64,000 nucleotides of DNA from Bombus terrestris (Eukaryota; Arthropoda; Insecta; Hymenoptera; Apidae). Both the position numbers and the translations under genes were made by a program. The notes under the pieces are model-generated. The model ran no database searches and was not told the origin of the DNA. It worked only from the letters and a program-made list of their open reading frames with translations. Position 1 is the stretch's first letter. The number at the start of each line of letters is the position of its first letter. The stretch covers positions 5,146,001 through 5,210,000 of the forward strand of contig NC_063274.1 of assembly GCF_910591885.1 (NCBI RefSeq), read 5' to 3'. Below are positions 37,101-52,052 of the stretch, piece after piece.

Positions 37101-40100
37101 CTTTTCCAGAGCAAAAAATTAATTTTTTCAGAATAAGAAATATTTCGTCGTAAATAACTTTCTTTCTTCTTTTAGAAAAACAAATTCTTATCTAAACTGA
37201 TGTGTCAACCTTTGTCGATAATAAAAACCCTTCAACTAAGACAATTTTTCTTTATTTTCTGAAGAATGGAAGATGCGTGGCTGATTTTCTTATTCTTAGA
37301 AATAAAACATTATTTCGTAAGATCAATTTTCCAATTTAAACGAATCAACTTTCCCATTTGAAAAGTCATGAAATGTACAGAAAGAAGAAAAATAAGCTAC
37401 GCTTTGACCTTGGAAACAATGTTGCATATTAGTAGCTGATACTGGATGATGTACATAGGAAGTGGAAAAATACCGTATGGTAAATAGAGAATTTGCGCAA
37501 GGGACCTTTTATACGATATGACGAGTGTACGGAATAACGCGTACAAAGGTCACGTATCGTCCTCAGAATAATTTATGCACAGAATGCAATTTGCGAGAAT
37601 TAAACTGTAGATGTTATGTAGACGGGATAAGATAGCAAAATTCGGTTTTAAATGATCGTATTAGGAATTTTCAATAATTTTGTGCAAAGGATGCAGTTCG
37701 CGAGAATTAAACTGTAGATGTAATTTAGATGGAATAAGATAGTAAAATTCGGTTTTAAATGATTACATTAGGAATATTCGATAATAGAAGAGAAAAGGAA
37801 TTTACAGTACAACACAGAGTTAGAATATTATTTCCATATGCACTATCTTGAGATTTCAACTTTTAATCTTAATGTTTGAATTATATCGGTACTTTCGATG
37901 ATATAATACATTCTTTCAAGCAAAAACTTCAAAAGGTGTTCTGTTTTCCCTGAAGTAATCTCACGAGGGCAGTTGATTTCAACGAAATAACAGTATCAAC
38001 ATGATAAGGATTCGTCCAGCTGTTAATTAATTGCGTACAGAAAATATGCTCGACCTTCGTAAATCGTAAATCTTCGTGATCCTACGTAAAGAAAATAATT
38101 CTTGGACATTATTATGCTTGTTATATTAAATGACAACGCGTACATTTAATATTTGCTCAAAAAAGTAAAAAAAATAATACATCTCTCGCTTAATTGGATC
38201 GCACACTTGGCCTGAACTGTTTATTTTGACAATGGTTTTACGTGTTTCATCAATGCCAGTTGTTATTAAACTTTAATTACACCTACATCGTTTTAAAATA
38301 ATTTCAATATTCAAAAGAATGGGTGTACAAGTGAAGTATACTACTGGAGAGCGAGCAAAAGCTATTTTCTAAAATAAAAATAATAATATTAACGAACATT
38401 ATTAATCCTTTTTTATTTGACGAATACCTTTTTTATTATAATGATTTGTCTAAAATAAATATCTACTGATACTTAAACAATGCTGCTTTTAGAAATTAAA
38501 CAGACGCTCATAGCTCACGTACCATCGACTAAATTCCTACCCAAGTAGTTAATGACGATATTTTTCTTACTTTTGTGTGTTTGTGTGTATATGTAGTGTT
38601 ACCTACTTTCTATTCCTTAATTCGTAACAATGTCGAATAGGTAGATTTCAAAGGGATTCCAACGATTTCATTATCGTTCCACTCCAAACTGTTACGCAAT
38701 ATAGAATGTAAATATTCGACTTATCATAATACGGAAAAGGAGTTTTCGACTGCTCCGTGTCAATGTAAAATGTCATATACAAATTTATGACGATGTAACC
38801 AACAGCGTTCCCCTCTTTTCCGTGAAACGAATCGCACGGCTCCTGGATTACTTCGTCTCGCAAATCGCGTGGGAATTTATGTTGCAACTTGTTTCACGAC
38901 TGGCATTGTTCCTAAATTAATTTTACGGTGTACCATGAATCAGCGTAGTTTTACGAGTGGCGCAAGTCCTTTGAAGAAAGAGAAGGACATCGCAAATATC
39001 CTTTAGTGGCTGCTTAATTTATACTGCCATTAAATTATGATAAAGCAACAAGTCTTTCAATTGTCTTCTTATCGTACTTTCTCCTTCTCAAACATTATCT
39101 TTCCCTCTGTTTGATATTAGAAGAATTAAAATCTCATTGAAATGTTATTATAGCGATATAGGAATAGCTATTACGATAGGATCGTAAAATTTTCCAAACC
39201 AACTATCTTCTTTGTTGCATAAATCGTTATTTTTATAGCGATATCAAATTAATATCACGATGCTGTCGTAGTGTAAATGAAATATTATTTTACACTGAAA
39301 AACATCGCTATTTTTATAATAATATGGAAATAATATGATGATATTATCGTAGTATGAAAGAAATTCCTATTTTTATTAGAAATACCAGTTTAATTAATTA
39401 TCGCGCAAGCTTATCGCTTATTTCCGATTAAATTTCTTTAATTTATCTATGTTAAACTTCTAAGAAAATTCTACTCTGATCTGTTTAGTTTTCTCGAGTA
39501 CTGAAGCCATCGATAGCATATAGTCAAAAGACTGGGACGAAGACAGACCATAAACAGTAGAGAGGCGTTTATGAAGACGTTGTCTTCGGGGTTTTCAGTT
39601 ATAAGGTAACATTGCCAGCATGTGGATCTAGATCAGCTCAAATTATATTCCTACTTGTACCTACATTTCTGTATTAAAATATATTTTCTACCTTACAATT
39701 TATCCATGCGTTTCTCTGTTTATACATCTAATAACCTCAACAATCTATTTACTTATCTCTAGGAATCAGGCTTTTTGACTCATTTAAAATTTTCCAAACC
39801 AAGCTGATCTGAGTGCGTATCATTCAGTACACATCTCGAAGAATACCCTTTCTGTTCTGTAGTTATAGGGCGAAACGCAATTTGCGGTGTAAGTTTCGTT
39901 TCTTTCGTTCTACTTAATGAAAAATTATGAAAACAAATCGGAGATATTTTGCCTCGTGGCGAACATGCCTGTGAATTTTTTCAGAATTTTACAGAATCTT
40001 TCAAACGCTGATTTTATATTGAAATAATGTCGGGTATCGAGTTTATATTTTTACAATGTTACTGTCTCGTTATGGATATTAACGTGTAATTTTTTCAGAT

Positions 40101-43100
40101 TTTTTGAAATGGAGGAACGTGGTTAAAAGAATTCAAAATTGCTATTTGCTTGTATTATTGCCTTAGTTATTGACGTGACCATGTTAATATTTTTATGATT
40201 GTAGCATAATTTTATTGTGATTATTTATGCATCATTTTTCACATCTTTCGGAGAAGTGTATCATAGTTAAAAAAAAAAAAATTGTGAATCGACCTGGATC
40301 AATAGATAGCTCTGTTAATTATTCTAATAAAAAAAAGAAGGAAAAAGATAGAATTGTAATTTTCTCACATATTTTCTAATCGGAGTATTTGAATCGATTT
40401 CGTGACGAATTGCAACATGAACTTTTTTTATATAATAGTTCCAGTTTTCTAGAACAATAACATGCGACATCTCTCGTGTGCCCATCTGATAAACACAACT
40501 ACGAAATATCGATCTGTACTGGTATTGTGCAGTAAAATGTAAATCTGATTAAAGGGAAAATAAAGATCGAAACACGTTAACATAAGTTCTTGTCGTTACC
40601 TTAAAAAAAAATGTCACCATTCTACCTCAATACAATTCGCTTGAATTAAAAGATTATCGGACTTTGATCGCCATATCTCAATAAAATTTTCAACGTAAAT
40701 TTCAATGTTTAATTATGGAAAAATAAAGTTCATACTTTTATTTAAAATTTGTTCTTAGACTTTAATTAAAAAATGTGTAAAATGGTTTACATATGCAACT
40801 AATTAATTGGCCACTTTTTAGAATTCCGAAGAGCTTGCTCGAACTATTTGAATATTTCTTGAATTTTTTACATTTGTAATGGTCTTTTTTTCACGAGTTT
40901 GATGAATTACCTAACAGCTTATCGCTTGGCAATTAACATTCAAAATTATACCACCATTCAAAAATATACTTATAAAAACGTTATTATCTTTCAGAAATAA
41001 TTATCAGTAATAACTCTTACTTAATTGCCATCGTTCTATTTTCTTTATTTCGTCCACCATCAATTGTGTACATATATATACCTACATATTTGCATACGCA
41101 ATATGGAGCAATATGGATATACATTACAAGTACGATACATACTCACAAAATTATTTCTCTTTTATATAAATAAAAGTACCATAATACTAATAAATATCTC
41201 TGCCACTATATCTAACAATATCGTGCTTAATATGACTGTAAATAGCATGACTGGTAGCCTAATATTATTTAACATTTTTAATTTATTATTATTATTCTAG
41301 TAACTAATCATTTTATTCGTTTATTATTTATTATTGACTAATCACGTAATATTAAAAAATCCAATACACGTTTAAAAAACTTTACTTGTGAGTTGCAGAA
41401 TGATTATTACGTAAAATAGATCTTATGAATCACAATTAAAATAGATAATCGATAAAATTACATTGTCATCGTTGAAATATTACGTGTTGTAGATAAACTC
41501 ATAAAATTCTTCACAACGAGAGATATCGAAAAGCATATCATGCATTTCTTTCGATTGTATAGATATTCTTCCGATTCATAACTCAGGATGATTTCACGCG
41601 CGCTATCATCAAGCAAATTTTGTTTATCAATTTTCTAAGATACAATAAAAGAAATCTGTAACGATTAGTCAATCGTTGCAAGACGCGTGTGAATTTATTA
41701 TCGCAACGTTCATGGTGAAACAGGTAATCTATTGAACTTTGCTATTCTAACTTAGTTTCATTTTGATAGTGAAAGATAGCACGCGAACTGTTCGAACAGA
41801 GTGAGCACATCGAGCATTTCGAAGAAAAATTATTATTATTGTTCATATTATTGCCTGTTATTGTTACTTTCTTTACAGCATTATATATTAGAATGGTAAA
41901 TAGACGACATTCAGCCCTTCTGCTTTTAATATTTATTGCGGTTCCTAACAAAGAAACACAAAAATTCAAGAAACAATATAAATCGTAAAATTAAAATTTT
42001 GAATTACTAGTATCACACTTGAGATTCGCGTCTTTTATTTTTGAATCTTTTGCTCCGTAGCTTGCGTCGAAAAAAAATCAAAAAATCAAGATTGTCAATT
42101 GCTTTTTTTTTGAAAAAATTTGTGAAAATAAATTTTATTCTGAGAAAATATATCAGTAGATAAAAAAATATTTACGTTTAGTTAGATAGACGTAGTAGAT
42201 TGAATATTGCAATCTAGTAAGTTATCATTGGCAGATTAATCTGAGTTATCGTTTATGCTAAAAATTATGTTGACATAATACTGAAATTTCTTATTTCGAT
42301 ATATATATATATAGTATGATATACACTTATAAAAATGTGATTTATATAACACGAACTTAAAATCGAGTGGGGGGAAATTTGTAAGTCTATCCACTTACTA
42401 AACGCGTGACGACCGCTATAATATAGATTAAGAAGTACAACTTAAATGTCTAATGCGTACAAAAATTTTGCATTATTTTTAAATTAAACTTTATATGAAT
42501 AACGTTTCCTAGATATCATCGAAACTATCAAAAATTAAAGATCTTCGATATATTTTAATGAATTATTTCAATAAACTCTCCTAATTGAATAACTTCTAGT
42601 TGAATAACCTTTTCGTATTATCAGAAAATTACGTCGCCGTAGTACGTGTATCGACTATCTTAAAAATATACCCAACCTTCTGACTTAAACTATATAAGTG
42701 GAGCATGTGCCTACCATCAAATATATTACGTCACACAGAATTTTACATCGTCACATATCTACATTCAGAATGATCGTCTCGAAATATTAGAACCTAGGAA
42801 AAGAATTCGTTAAATTGCTTCAGCTATGATTTAAAGAAAATTTAATATCAGCGTCTGTTTATAAATATGAGCTTCTTTTAAACTAACACGTTTTACCATG
42901 TTAGTAAGAGTTTCTTAAACTCTCTTTTCTTTGCCATTATATTTATTTTTCGAGAGAGCTTTGATTCAGAGTACGAAACAAAAAATTGAATTGCAAAGAA
43001 TAATATTTAGAGCGTAAATATTTATGCAAATTTGTGTTTTCATCCAAATAGAAATTTCGCTTACCCTCCGAGTATTACAACGAGCATATTACTTTAGATA

Positions 43101-45321
43101 TCTTTATCTAATATGGATATTTTTACGTATTATGTACCTTTTGTACATCTTCGTGCATTTTCACTTCCCACGATTTTAAAAATGTCTCTAACTCTATCAA
43201 GGTGCATTGCTTATTCTTACACATGCAAAACATTGCACTTTAGTAAATTAATAATGAAGAACACGATGAAGGTGTTCGTTTTCAATAAAACTGGTATCTC
43301 AAATTTTAGTGTCTTACGTGTTCTTTACAAAACGATCTGAAACATTGTGTTTCTATTATTAATGATCAAATAAAAAGCAATTTTCCTCACTGGTTAAACG
43401 AAAATTCAATGCTGAAAGAATCATTGGCTAAATACTACAAATTCTGCATTGAAACCTCGTTAATCAACGATTACAGCAACGTATCGTTGACTTGATATCT
43501 TCGAATTATCAAATGAACTTCGTTTAGTGGAAGTTTAAATTTCAAGCAACTCTAGTGAAAATTTATAGTTCAAGGTTGACGATCACGTAACCTCAACGAT
43601 CTTCGCGAATTGTTGACCGTGAATGTTTCACGCACATTTTGACCTATCAAACTTGAACGTTTCTTATAAAAAAAAGTCATACATTTCGACTTCTGATACG
43701 AGACGTAAAAATAGAAACTACTCGATGAATAAGAAGTCACCCTTACGCAAGATTACATACGAATTGTCGTCATCGTGAGTCGTCAAATGAACAGAGTGGA
43801 ACGATAATCATGCAGGATCACCCTCTGCGTGGTTGTACAACGGTTACCACCCCATCCTATATAATATCGACATAACGAACGAATTATGTGCAACATGTTG
43901 ATCAAATGGAAATATAACGTTCAATTTTATAATTAATATTTATACTCGCCTGTATTCGTAATGTACTAATAGGAGAAACGCTAAAATCAAACATCGGGCT
44001 GTGAATATTTATAATTATAATTAAAATCACTTGGACTTAAAGTGGTATAAACGATGAAATCTTTCATTTGAAGAAAACTTTAAGAAAAATTTCAATTTTT
44101 AGCTAGGAAGAAATTAGAATTTTTCAAACAAATTACTGAACGCTGTGATATTGGTTTTTCGAATCATATTTGCACTTTGCGCTTGTATTTTGCGTTTGTA
44201 CGTTGGGTCAACGTTTCGTAGACGTTGCGGTAGTCTACAATAATCGATTATTATTATTTGGAAAAATAAATCTATTTGTTAATAAATTGCTACACAAATT
44301 TTATTACAAAATATACTAATGGCGACTATTAATAATAACCATATCTGCAATAGAGTAAAAAAATACTATAATATCACAAATATTTAAGTAAGTATACTTT
44401 TCATCAATACGTTGCAGAATTTTTACGATGATAATGATATTCACTAAAAAACACAGCTTGACTTGCTCTGTTAGAGAGAGTCATCCTTGAACCGATTGCT
44501 CAAAGTTCATGGTACCCATTATCATTATCATTACTTTTTACCATCGTTGTTGGTCAACTTAACGTATTACAATTTTTTAAAAAGCTTTACCTTTGAACAA
44601 TATTAATTTACCTTCGAACTTCGATTTGTCATTGCAGCAGAACGAATTCATTAAAATTCGAATCGCCCACCTACGCTTTACCAAACTACAGATAAACACT
44701 GCAGCTATTTTTTATATCTGTCACATCGATCAAAGTCTGTTGCATGGTAACGTTGAACCGAAGTGACGGATAAACTGAGCGTACGTTTTGTATGTTGTAT
44801 GTTTAACAATAACTATACAACTGCAATACATAAACTAATCTCTACGATATAGCGAGTTTTACATTCAAATATCCAAAAGCGAAACATTAATTAATACAAC
44901 GATTCCCAGAGACAGACATAGCAAGTGAATTATTTCATACTGCTCTTGGATACCTATTTATTTTATCAAACTTGAAACGTGTAAACTTCGTTTCCTGAAT
45001 GATTCTACATCATTGTATCCAGATTGCAAACTTGCATACATTTATGGAAAGTAATATATGGCGCAAAAAATAATATTCCAAATATATAAGATATTCAAAA
45101 TAAAGTACTCGTATGTAATAAGCGATAAATAAGTAAACAATAAGCAAGTAAATAAGTTTAAACTCTATTTTTCTCGATAAGTTCGTAGAAATATGAGATT
45201 GCATAAATATCTGTAGTGTGCAGTTAGTAGCGCATTCTTGATGTTACTACGACCACGCATGATTTACCTGTACGTTTTTCTTGTATTCATTCAGCTGTTC
45301 GGCAGCCGGGTCTCTATTCAT
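28173..45321 (-). CDS. Cat: Catalase (heme-dependent, clade 3 type)
   Basis: Eight coding exons: 45321..45268, 34958..34787, 33821..33680, 32650..32500, 31088..30909, 29610..29419, 29025..28789 and 28577..28173. All have GT..AG borders, the phases agree, and they total 1533 bases for 510 residues, the normal animal length. It decomposes hydrogen peroxide to water and oxygen. Visible landmarks are the catalytic His71 in RIPERVVHAKGAG, Asn144 in DLVGNNTPIFF, and the proximal heme ligand Tyr354 in GRLFSYGDTQRHRLG. The C-terminus is KTASL, not SKL, so peroxisome import would rely on a weak variant signal, as in other animal catalases. Exon 1 (MNRDPAAEQLNEYKKNVQ) is separated from exon 2 by 10.3 kb. 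Its start fits the family; longer upstream open frame belongs to the leader. Other introns are 0.2-1.4 kb. Confidence 0.96.
37574..37787. repeat. Two-copy tandem duplication, 107-bp unit, diverged
   Basis: GCGAGAATTAAACTGTAGAT occurs at 37593 and again at 37700, and the surrounding ~105 bases match with roughly 15 percent differences. This is older than the 21003..21380 duplication. Confidence 0.88.
39215..39365. repeat. Diverged direct repeat in catalase intron 1
   Basis: CGTTATTTTTATAGCGATAT...GTCGTAGTGTAAATG and CGCTATTTTTATAATAATAT...ATCGTAGTATGAAAG are diverged copies of about 55 bases. Confidence 0.45.
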
Positions 45322-48300
45322 CTTGAACGTTTTGTCGTCTTCTGTCTCTTTCTTGCAACAGTATCTTCTAAATAATAGTCGATGGAAAGCCAGCGTATTA
45401 TTTGTCTTCTTCGAGAGGAATATGTTCTTCTGCGTGCCGCGTGCCGAACAATAACTGATCAGTGGAAATGACAACGGTCTTTTATCATCCAGGACGGCCG
45501 AGTTATGATCGAGCGCCAATGCGGCGTTACGAGTCAACACTCGACCCAACGAGATCGCCCGAATCACCGGTATAAGGCCCGAGCCGATCTTCGGCATTCT
45601 TCGGCACAGTACGTCGTGCGCAGATTGCCTTTCTGCCCCGCGTTGATGAATCTATGTATAGGCGCTTACTTGCTCTCTCGTTTTTTGTTCTCTTTGCAAC
45701 CGGTGTTAAGAAATCGACAAAGCTTGGAAAAGAACTGAAAGTTTCCACAAATGGATAATTTAAAGGAAACAAAAAACCATTGTGTTCGTAATGGCCGAGA
45801 AATTTGTTGAGATCATTCGATATCATTGAGTGTTTTGTCCATTACAATTCGATTATTTTTAACATAGATTGGGGAAGTGTTAGAACATATATCGAAAATT
45901 TTTATAGATATGTATATTATCTATGTTACACTAAATATTCTGAAATTTCATTAGTCACGATTATATTACTAAAATTGCAAAACTATACACATATAGAGGT
46001 TATAACATATTACGTCGATCTATTTATCATCTATATCACGAAATAGTATATGTATATCAAGTATATTTCCGGGATATTTTTGTTGTATTATCAGAATATT
46101 TTCAATGATTTTAATCCATTAAAGGCCGAACAATATTTACCATAATGTTTCTAAACACTTCAATTTCCGTCTTCAAATTATAGACTGTATGTAGAGGAAA
46201 CAGTAACAAAATAATATCAAGCTAATCCTTTGAATTCTCTTTCATGATCACGATGTTAAAAAACAGAATTCGGTAGTATAGATTGATTTGAAAAAATGTT
46301 GCGGATGAGATGGTACGTTAACGTAACGTTAAATAAAAGTGGTTAAATAGAAGTTGAAGATGAAGGATGATAAATTTGATTTAGTTAAAAATGAACAAGC
46401 TGTTAAAAAAGACGTAAATTAGTCGGACTTAAATTTCAGTCGCAAGAGTCATTATTTCTCAATTTAAAAAAACGTGGGTAATTCATATAGTTTTATCCAA
46501 ATTCTCGTACATCTTTATGCAAATTAATAATATTCCTTTAATATTTCCACAATTGTGTGATATTTGTCATAATATTTCCGGCATTCTTTGAAAATTTGCT
46601 CGTAAAACTACCCAGATGTCTGACTATTGTATTCCTTTCCCATTTATTAAGAAAAATGATGATTCTATTGTTATCGTGTATCTTTTGAGCTGAAACTCCT
46701 TCATCGAAAAATTGTTATCTTGATAATTTTCAAGTAGGCACATTATATGCTTCAATTTAAGAAGGGAAAACTGAGATTTCTGATATTATTTGTTATTGAG
46801 TGATATCAACGTAGAAATATGTTACAGCGGAATAAAGAGGTTCCTTCGCGTCTCAAAATTTTACTCATTAAAAGTTTGGGATTGCAATACATTGGACGCA
46901 AACTAACTACATTAACTTACTTCACAAAAAAGATCGAACAAAACAAAATTATAATTTTTATAACAAAAGTAATTCTCTTTCAATTGAAAAATTCAAATAA
47001 AACTTTAAATTTAAACCTAAGACAAACGATTCAGATTTTTTATATCCAGGGGGACATAAATAATTAGAACTTCCACTCTTGGCGAAGAATCCAAGGGTTT
47101 GGCCATTGTTGTAAACAAGTTGCTCAAAGTCCAGTGAAAAACTAACTAAACAATCTTGCGTAAGATAAGAGAAAATATAGGTTGCTATTTAAAAAGGGGA
47201 AAATATGTATTCCACGAGTTTGGTTGTTGAAATAAGGTACCTGCGACTTGGTTGCTACGGTCTTTGCACATCTCAGTTTCCATCGTTTTTAACTTAAGAA
47301 ATCTTGCCCCTATCTTCCAGATTCAATTGGCAAGTAAGCTCTTTGTATAAAAGATAAATAGTAAGATAGCTCGTATTAATTATTAGACTGCGGATATTTA
47401 TGCATTTATAGGAATTTAAAAGTGCAACAAAAATGCACAGGGTGTATATAACGTGTGAAATTATATAAACCCCGCATATCATATGCCTACCTATTGATGA
47501 ATGAATTGATAGAATTTGATGACAAAATCATAGTCATATTTGTCATAGTCATAGTCAGTTTGCAAACAAAACCTGTTTAATAGAATCAAATAGTAGATTC
47601 ACGTCAGAAATCGAGCAGATCCTGCTAACCTAACCTAACGTCGAATTGATGGCCGAAATAACGCAGTATCTGCGCAACGTAATTGGTCGGCAGAAAGGCA
47701 GCAGATGAAGATGTTATTTCGAACGTCATAAAGACTTTACAGACTTTGCTCGATTTCTACTACCATTAACTGTTAGATTAATGGACAGAATTTATTCGAT
47801 TTCTGCGACCAATCTGCCCCAGCAGATTTTGTTATATTTTTGCTGACAGTTTACAAACATAAACGAACATAACATATCCTGTATCAAATCTACAGGCCTT
47901 TTGTACATAAAAGCTAATAAGAAGTATCCGACAAAATCTGCTAAAGTAAATTTGGCTATCTGAGTAAAGAACCGCAATCTATTTTTAGTTACTATACTAT
48001 ACTAGAGATTTTCCACAAAATTTTCGTGCAATCTTTATCGAATTGGTTTACATCATTGTTGTTACTTGTATAAATGATAATAATACCGCAAAAATAACAT
48101 TTTGAAATAATAAAAATTTAATCCTTTTTAACAAGAACAATAAATTTAATCCTATCTAAACGAGGTACTCGATGTATTAAAACTAGCTTCTACTATGCAA
48201 AATGTACCTTTGGTATAACTGATATGATAACAAATATACGGGAAGATTTGATAATTGATAAGCCCCTTTCACAATGTTGCTTATCCTTCAAAACCTGATA

Positions 48301-51300
48301 TTTATTTTACTGTCAAACGCGAAATTGTCTACTATGCAAAATTTAGTATGGATATGATCGTGTGTATACGCAATAATTTGATAATAATTGGTAAAATAAT
48401 TGCACCTAAATTATGTTAAAAGGCATAATACAGAACGAAGAAAATGTTTTTTGCAGTTTTGCCCATCTTTCAAAGTCTACTGTTTACTTTACTTTCAAAT
48501 GCGAAATTGTCTAATTACTCTGAACAATGTAGTTAGAATGATTGCATAAAAATCGAAGTGATGAGTCACGGGAATGGATACCTTCACAAAAATTATAGAA
48601 ACTTATAAAAAGAAAAAAATAACTTAATACGAATATGAAGTCAAACCCTGATTTCTATACTGACCGAATATTTTCTATTTTCGTCTATTCTATTACGTAT
48701 TGTATTCGCGTCAAGATTCTATGGTAAAAAATCGGCGATTTTCCTTAAAAAATAAAATGTTTAATAAATTTACATTTATTAATTGATGATCTATTTATAA
48801 CCGGTGTCTATTGTTTATCTTCATATCGATAAATAGGTCATATAGATCTTTCGAAGTAATAATGATGCTATTTTGTACTCAATTATTATTATCTATTTAC
48901 ATAACTATTTCCAGATAGTTAATCAAAAACAAATAGTAACAGCACGATACTACTTACGACTGCAAAAGTAAGGTCGGAGTTTTAAAAAGTATCCGACAAA
49001 CACTCGCTGATGATAACTTCAATGGACATCGAACGATACAACGATACTGTTAATTAAAATCTTTTACGAATTAAAAGATACTTGCATAAAATAAATAAAC
49101 ACTGGTCAAGTGATCTTAGTGGAAAATATTTAGCCAGAAAATGGAAAGCATCGTGTTTCGTTGTTCAAAAGAAATAACTCACCGATTTTTAAAAATCATA
49201 TATTTTCCAAAATCACTCACGCTAATTATTATTTCATAACATTAAATGTCAAGCAGCAAGATCGCTTCTTCAATCGCTTTTGTCAATTAATATAATAAAT
49301 TATTTATTTGTCGATATTAATTTATAAAATATGAAAAATGATTTACCGTAGTGATAATAATGATTCTAGAATAACATGTATAATATATTTGAAGATAATT
49401 GCTATCGCAAATATGCTATTAAGTATGGTAATGCAACATCTAGATATAGCATTGTGACGCATAATACATTAAGAATGGCACAAGTACTATTTTCATCATA
49501 CCTTCGTTCCTCAAACATCGATTTGAACAAGTCATTTTCTCGTACCTGCTTTGCTAACCCAGTCTCGTTGTCCGGCCAGTATCATCGAAACCAGCGAAAC
49601 TTTACAGGAACTGTTTATTACTGCACTTCATGCATGTAAAGTTTCAGGTCGCTGGTTAGGATTCGGACGGCAACGCAAATGAAGTTAGCAAACCGTACTC
49701 CAACTTCGCCCCGTATAAACAGTCATTGCGATTATTTGGAAAACAATCAGATGTTGTCCCTACAAGTTAGTCTATGCAAATATTCGAAGAAATAATTCAA
49801 ACTTAGAAACATCAGGATATAGTTTCTTGTATAGCTCTGTTACACAATTGCCACAAATCAAAAACAATTCTTGGTTAGAGAATACGTACATACTTATAAA
49901 GTTTACTAAATATTGCAGCTTAAAACTTTAAGCTAACGTTTAAATAATTGGATGCAACTGAATTCAGAAGTTGAAACTTACTTTATTTGCTGTCAGCTGA
50001 ATATGATTAGTTTCTGGATTGTTTTGTGTAACTTGAAAAAATGAAAAGTACTAGTCAGAAGCTAATTTTAATTTCTATTAAGAAAATTTTTCTATTAATT
50101 TCCATATTAATCTCTAGTATGATAGAAAGTATGTGGGTAGATGTCCAAGTACGTACATATAAATAGACAAAATGCGATCATGCTTTGAATAAATACTTAA
50201 TTGCTATTGAAAGTCAAACATAATTTCGTTTGAATTATTTGTCCTTTTACTAAACATACCACACAGAAATAAACTTTTAGAAGCAGTTTTCAAAGGGACC
50301 TTTGTACATCATCTTCATAGAGAAACATCTTGCGGAACAAAACTCAAAGATTACAGAAACTGTAACGAAGAATAGTTCTATAATTAATATTTCAAAAGAA
50401 ATATCGTATGCTTATGCTAAGAGAAGCAAATCGAGACGTGTTGTTTCGCAACTTTCTTTATTAACGCCATTGCAGCTTCATCAGAGCCAGGTACAGTTCC
50501 GAGCTCGACACCGAAAGCGAGCTCACACACAATAATGCGCAGCCCTTATACATTGTATACATCCTGAATTTCACTGTTCCTCGCTTATAACACAGAAATT
50601 TACAAAAATTCTCATAAGCCCAAGTATTATGGCGACTTTTTCCAAGTCTCAAATGCATGTAGGTGTTGTACTACACTGTGTTCGGGTCGCTATACATTAG
50701 CTAAGATACGCAACTTTTAAACCATCTCGCGCTTGAAATCGTACAAAGAATACAATAAAATCGTTCCTCGTCTTTGGTAATGTTATAGGGAGGGAGTAAT
50801 ATTGACGAAAAATGAAGTTACAGCGACCGATGAGAGATTAAATATATGATTTCATTTGTGTGTTTATCTGTGTGTGTATAGATTTACCAGAATCGCATTT
50901 GTTTCGTTTATGGACAAAAACTTAAATTACATGCTACGTAAAACACTATACAAATATCTCACAATAGTTTATGTACACATAAATTCATTAAAACGCTCTT
51001 CAGAGACCATCTTGTAAGATAGAAGAAAAATAGGCGCGATCGAACGCGGTGATATTAGAGAAGAGTTAGTAGCAGAACATAAAAAATATATTATATTCCA
51101 TGTATACGTATATATATATATATATTTTTTTTTAAGCGAATCAAATCACTTAAGTTTGGAAAATAATATACTCTCTAACGGAAAGAATGTACAATAATAG
51201 ATTATGCCTAAGACTATTTGAATCGGTTGCACCTCTCATCCCTGCAAATGAACATTGTACAATGGTTGTTATCTAACTTCCACGTAGTAATCCTGATTTT

Positions 51301-52052
51301 TATTGCAGCTAAGTAGCAAATGTCACGGCAGCTTTGAAAACCATTATTTCATATCTTTATCCATTATCACATTTATTGGCGAAAACGTAATGCTATACCT
51401 CCAACGTTCCTCAATCAACACTGATTCCAAGCATTCTTAAAACTTCTTATATGTATACGCAAGTCTAAGTAGTTCTTAGATACGTGTCTCGTTCAACGAC
51501 GCACAAAGAAGACATGCATAATTAAGAGAAAAGAAGTTCCGTTACAAATTACGTTATCAATACGTAACATCGAATTAGTATTCCGATAAAATATTTTTAA
51601 AGGACGTTTTTAAAGTTTAAAGCTAAGGATTATAAGCATTGCGTTAAGATATTCTACTTATCTCTCAATTTTAAAAAATTCCCCAATGAATACCCCATAT
51701 CTAAAAGGTTAATTTTTTGTCAATGTTGCTTAACACGATATCCTAAAGGAAAAAAAATTTTCTGTTTAGAAATTATCATCCGTAATGAAATATTGTAAAT
51801 GATTCTTAATACTCTCAGAAATTGTACAATATCTCCTTTTCTTTCGCTGTTATGCGTATTCGTTTGCGTACTTCGCTACAATCGTTATATAAGTATAATT
51901 AAATAGATGCGGCATTCGGTTGACCAAATGATAGGTCTAATTTATCGATTCCACGACAACATATCACGAAAATCGTTTAAACGCCTTGATTTATCTATAG
52001 AAATTCAAGCTGAACCATACACCAGGATCAACATACTTCCAAAATTTCTAGG
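45322..52052. other. Catalase 5' flank to syd 3' end, no recognised gene
   Basis: The part next to catalase (about 45.3-45.7 kb) is CpG-richer and is the likely leader and promoter; no TATA box stands out. The rest is AT-rich with short open frames only. The syd 3' untranslated region must begin at 52052 and run leftward. Minus-strand AATAAA occurs near 51375-51370, 51304-51299 and 50462-50457, and I cannot tell which is used. Diverged repeats lie at 48190..48515. Confidence 0.5.
48190..48515. repeat. Diverged direct repeats
   Basis: CTACTATGCAAAAT occurs at 48190 and 48329, and GCGAAATTGTCTA with its preceding ~45 bases at about 48285-48332 and 48468-48513. The spacings differ (139 and 182), so this is a degraded tandem array or two overlapping duplications. 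Confidence 0.6.

Larger units (their letters stand above)
34959..45267 (-). other. First intron of catalase (10.3 kb)
   Basis: The donor CAG|GTAAAT at 45268/45267 and the acceptor TTCAG|GGC at 34959/34958 join phase 0 to phase 0. No other gene is recognised inside. It holds a 107-bp tandem duplication (37574..37787) and several diverged short repeats. At over half of the gene's length, it is a likely place for regulatory elements (inference). Confidence 0.85.

Noticed and set aside
45247..45597. 116-codon minus-strand open frame as a separate gene
   Set aside because: Only its last part is coding: it is catalase exon 1 (45321..45268) plus leader upstream and intron downstream.
47628..47640. 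CTAACCTAACCTAACG, similar to the insect telomere repeat (TTAGG)n
   Set aside because: Fewer than three repeats inside ordinary DNA; too short to mean a telomeric insertion.
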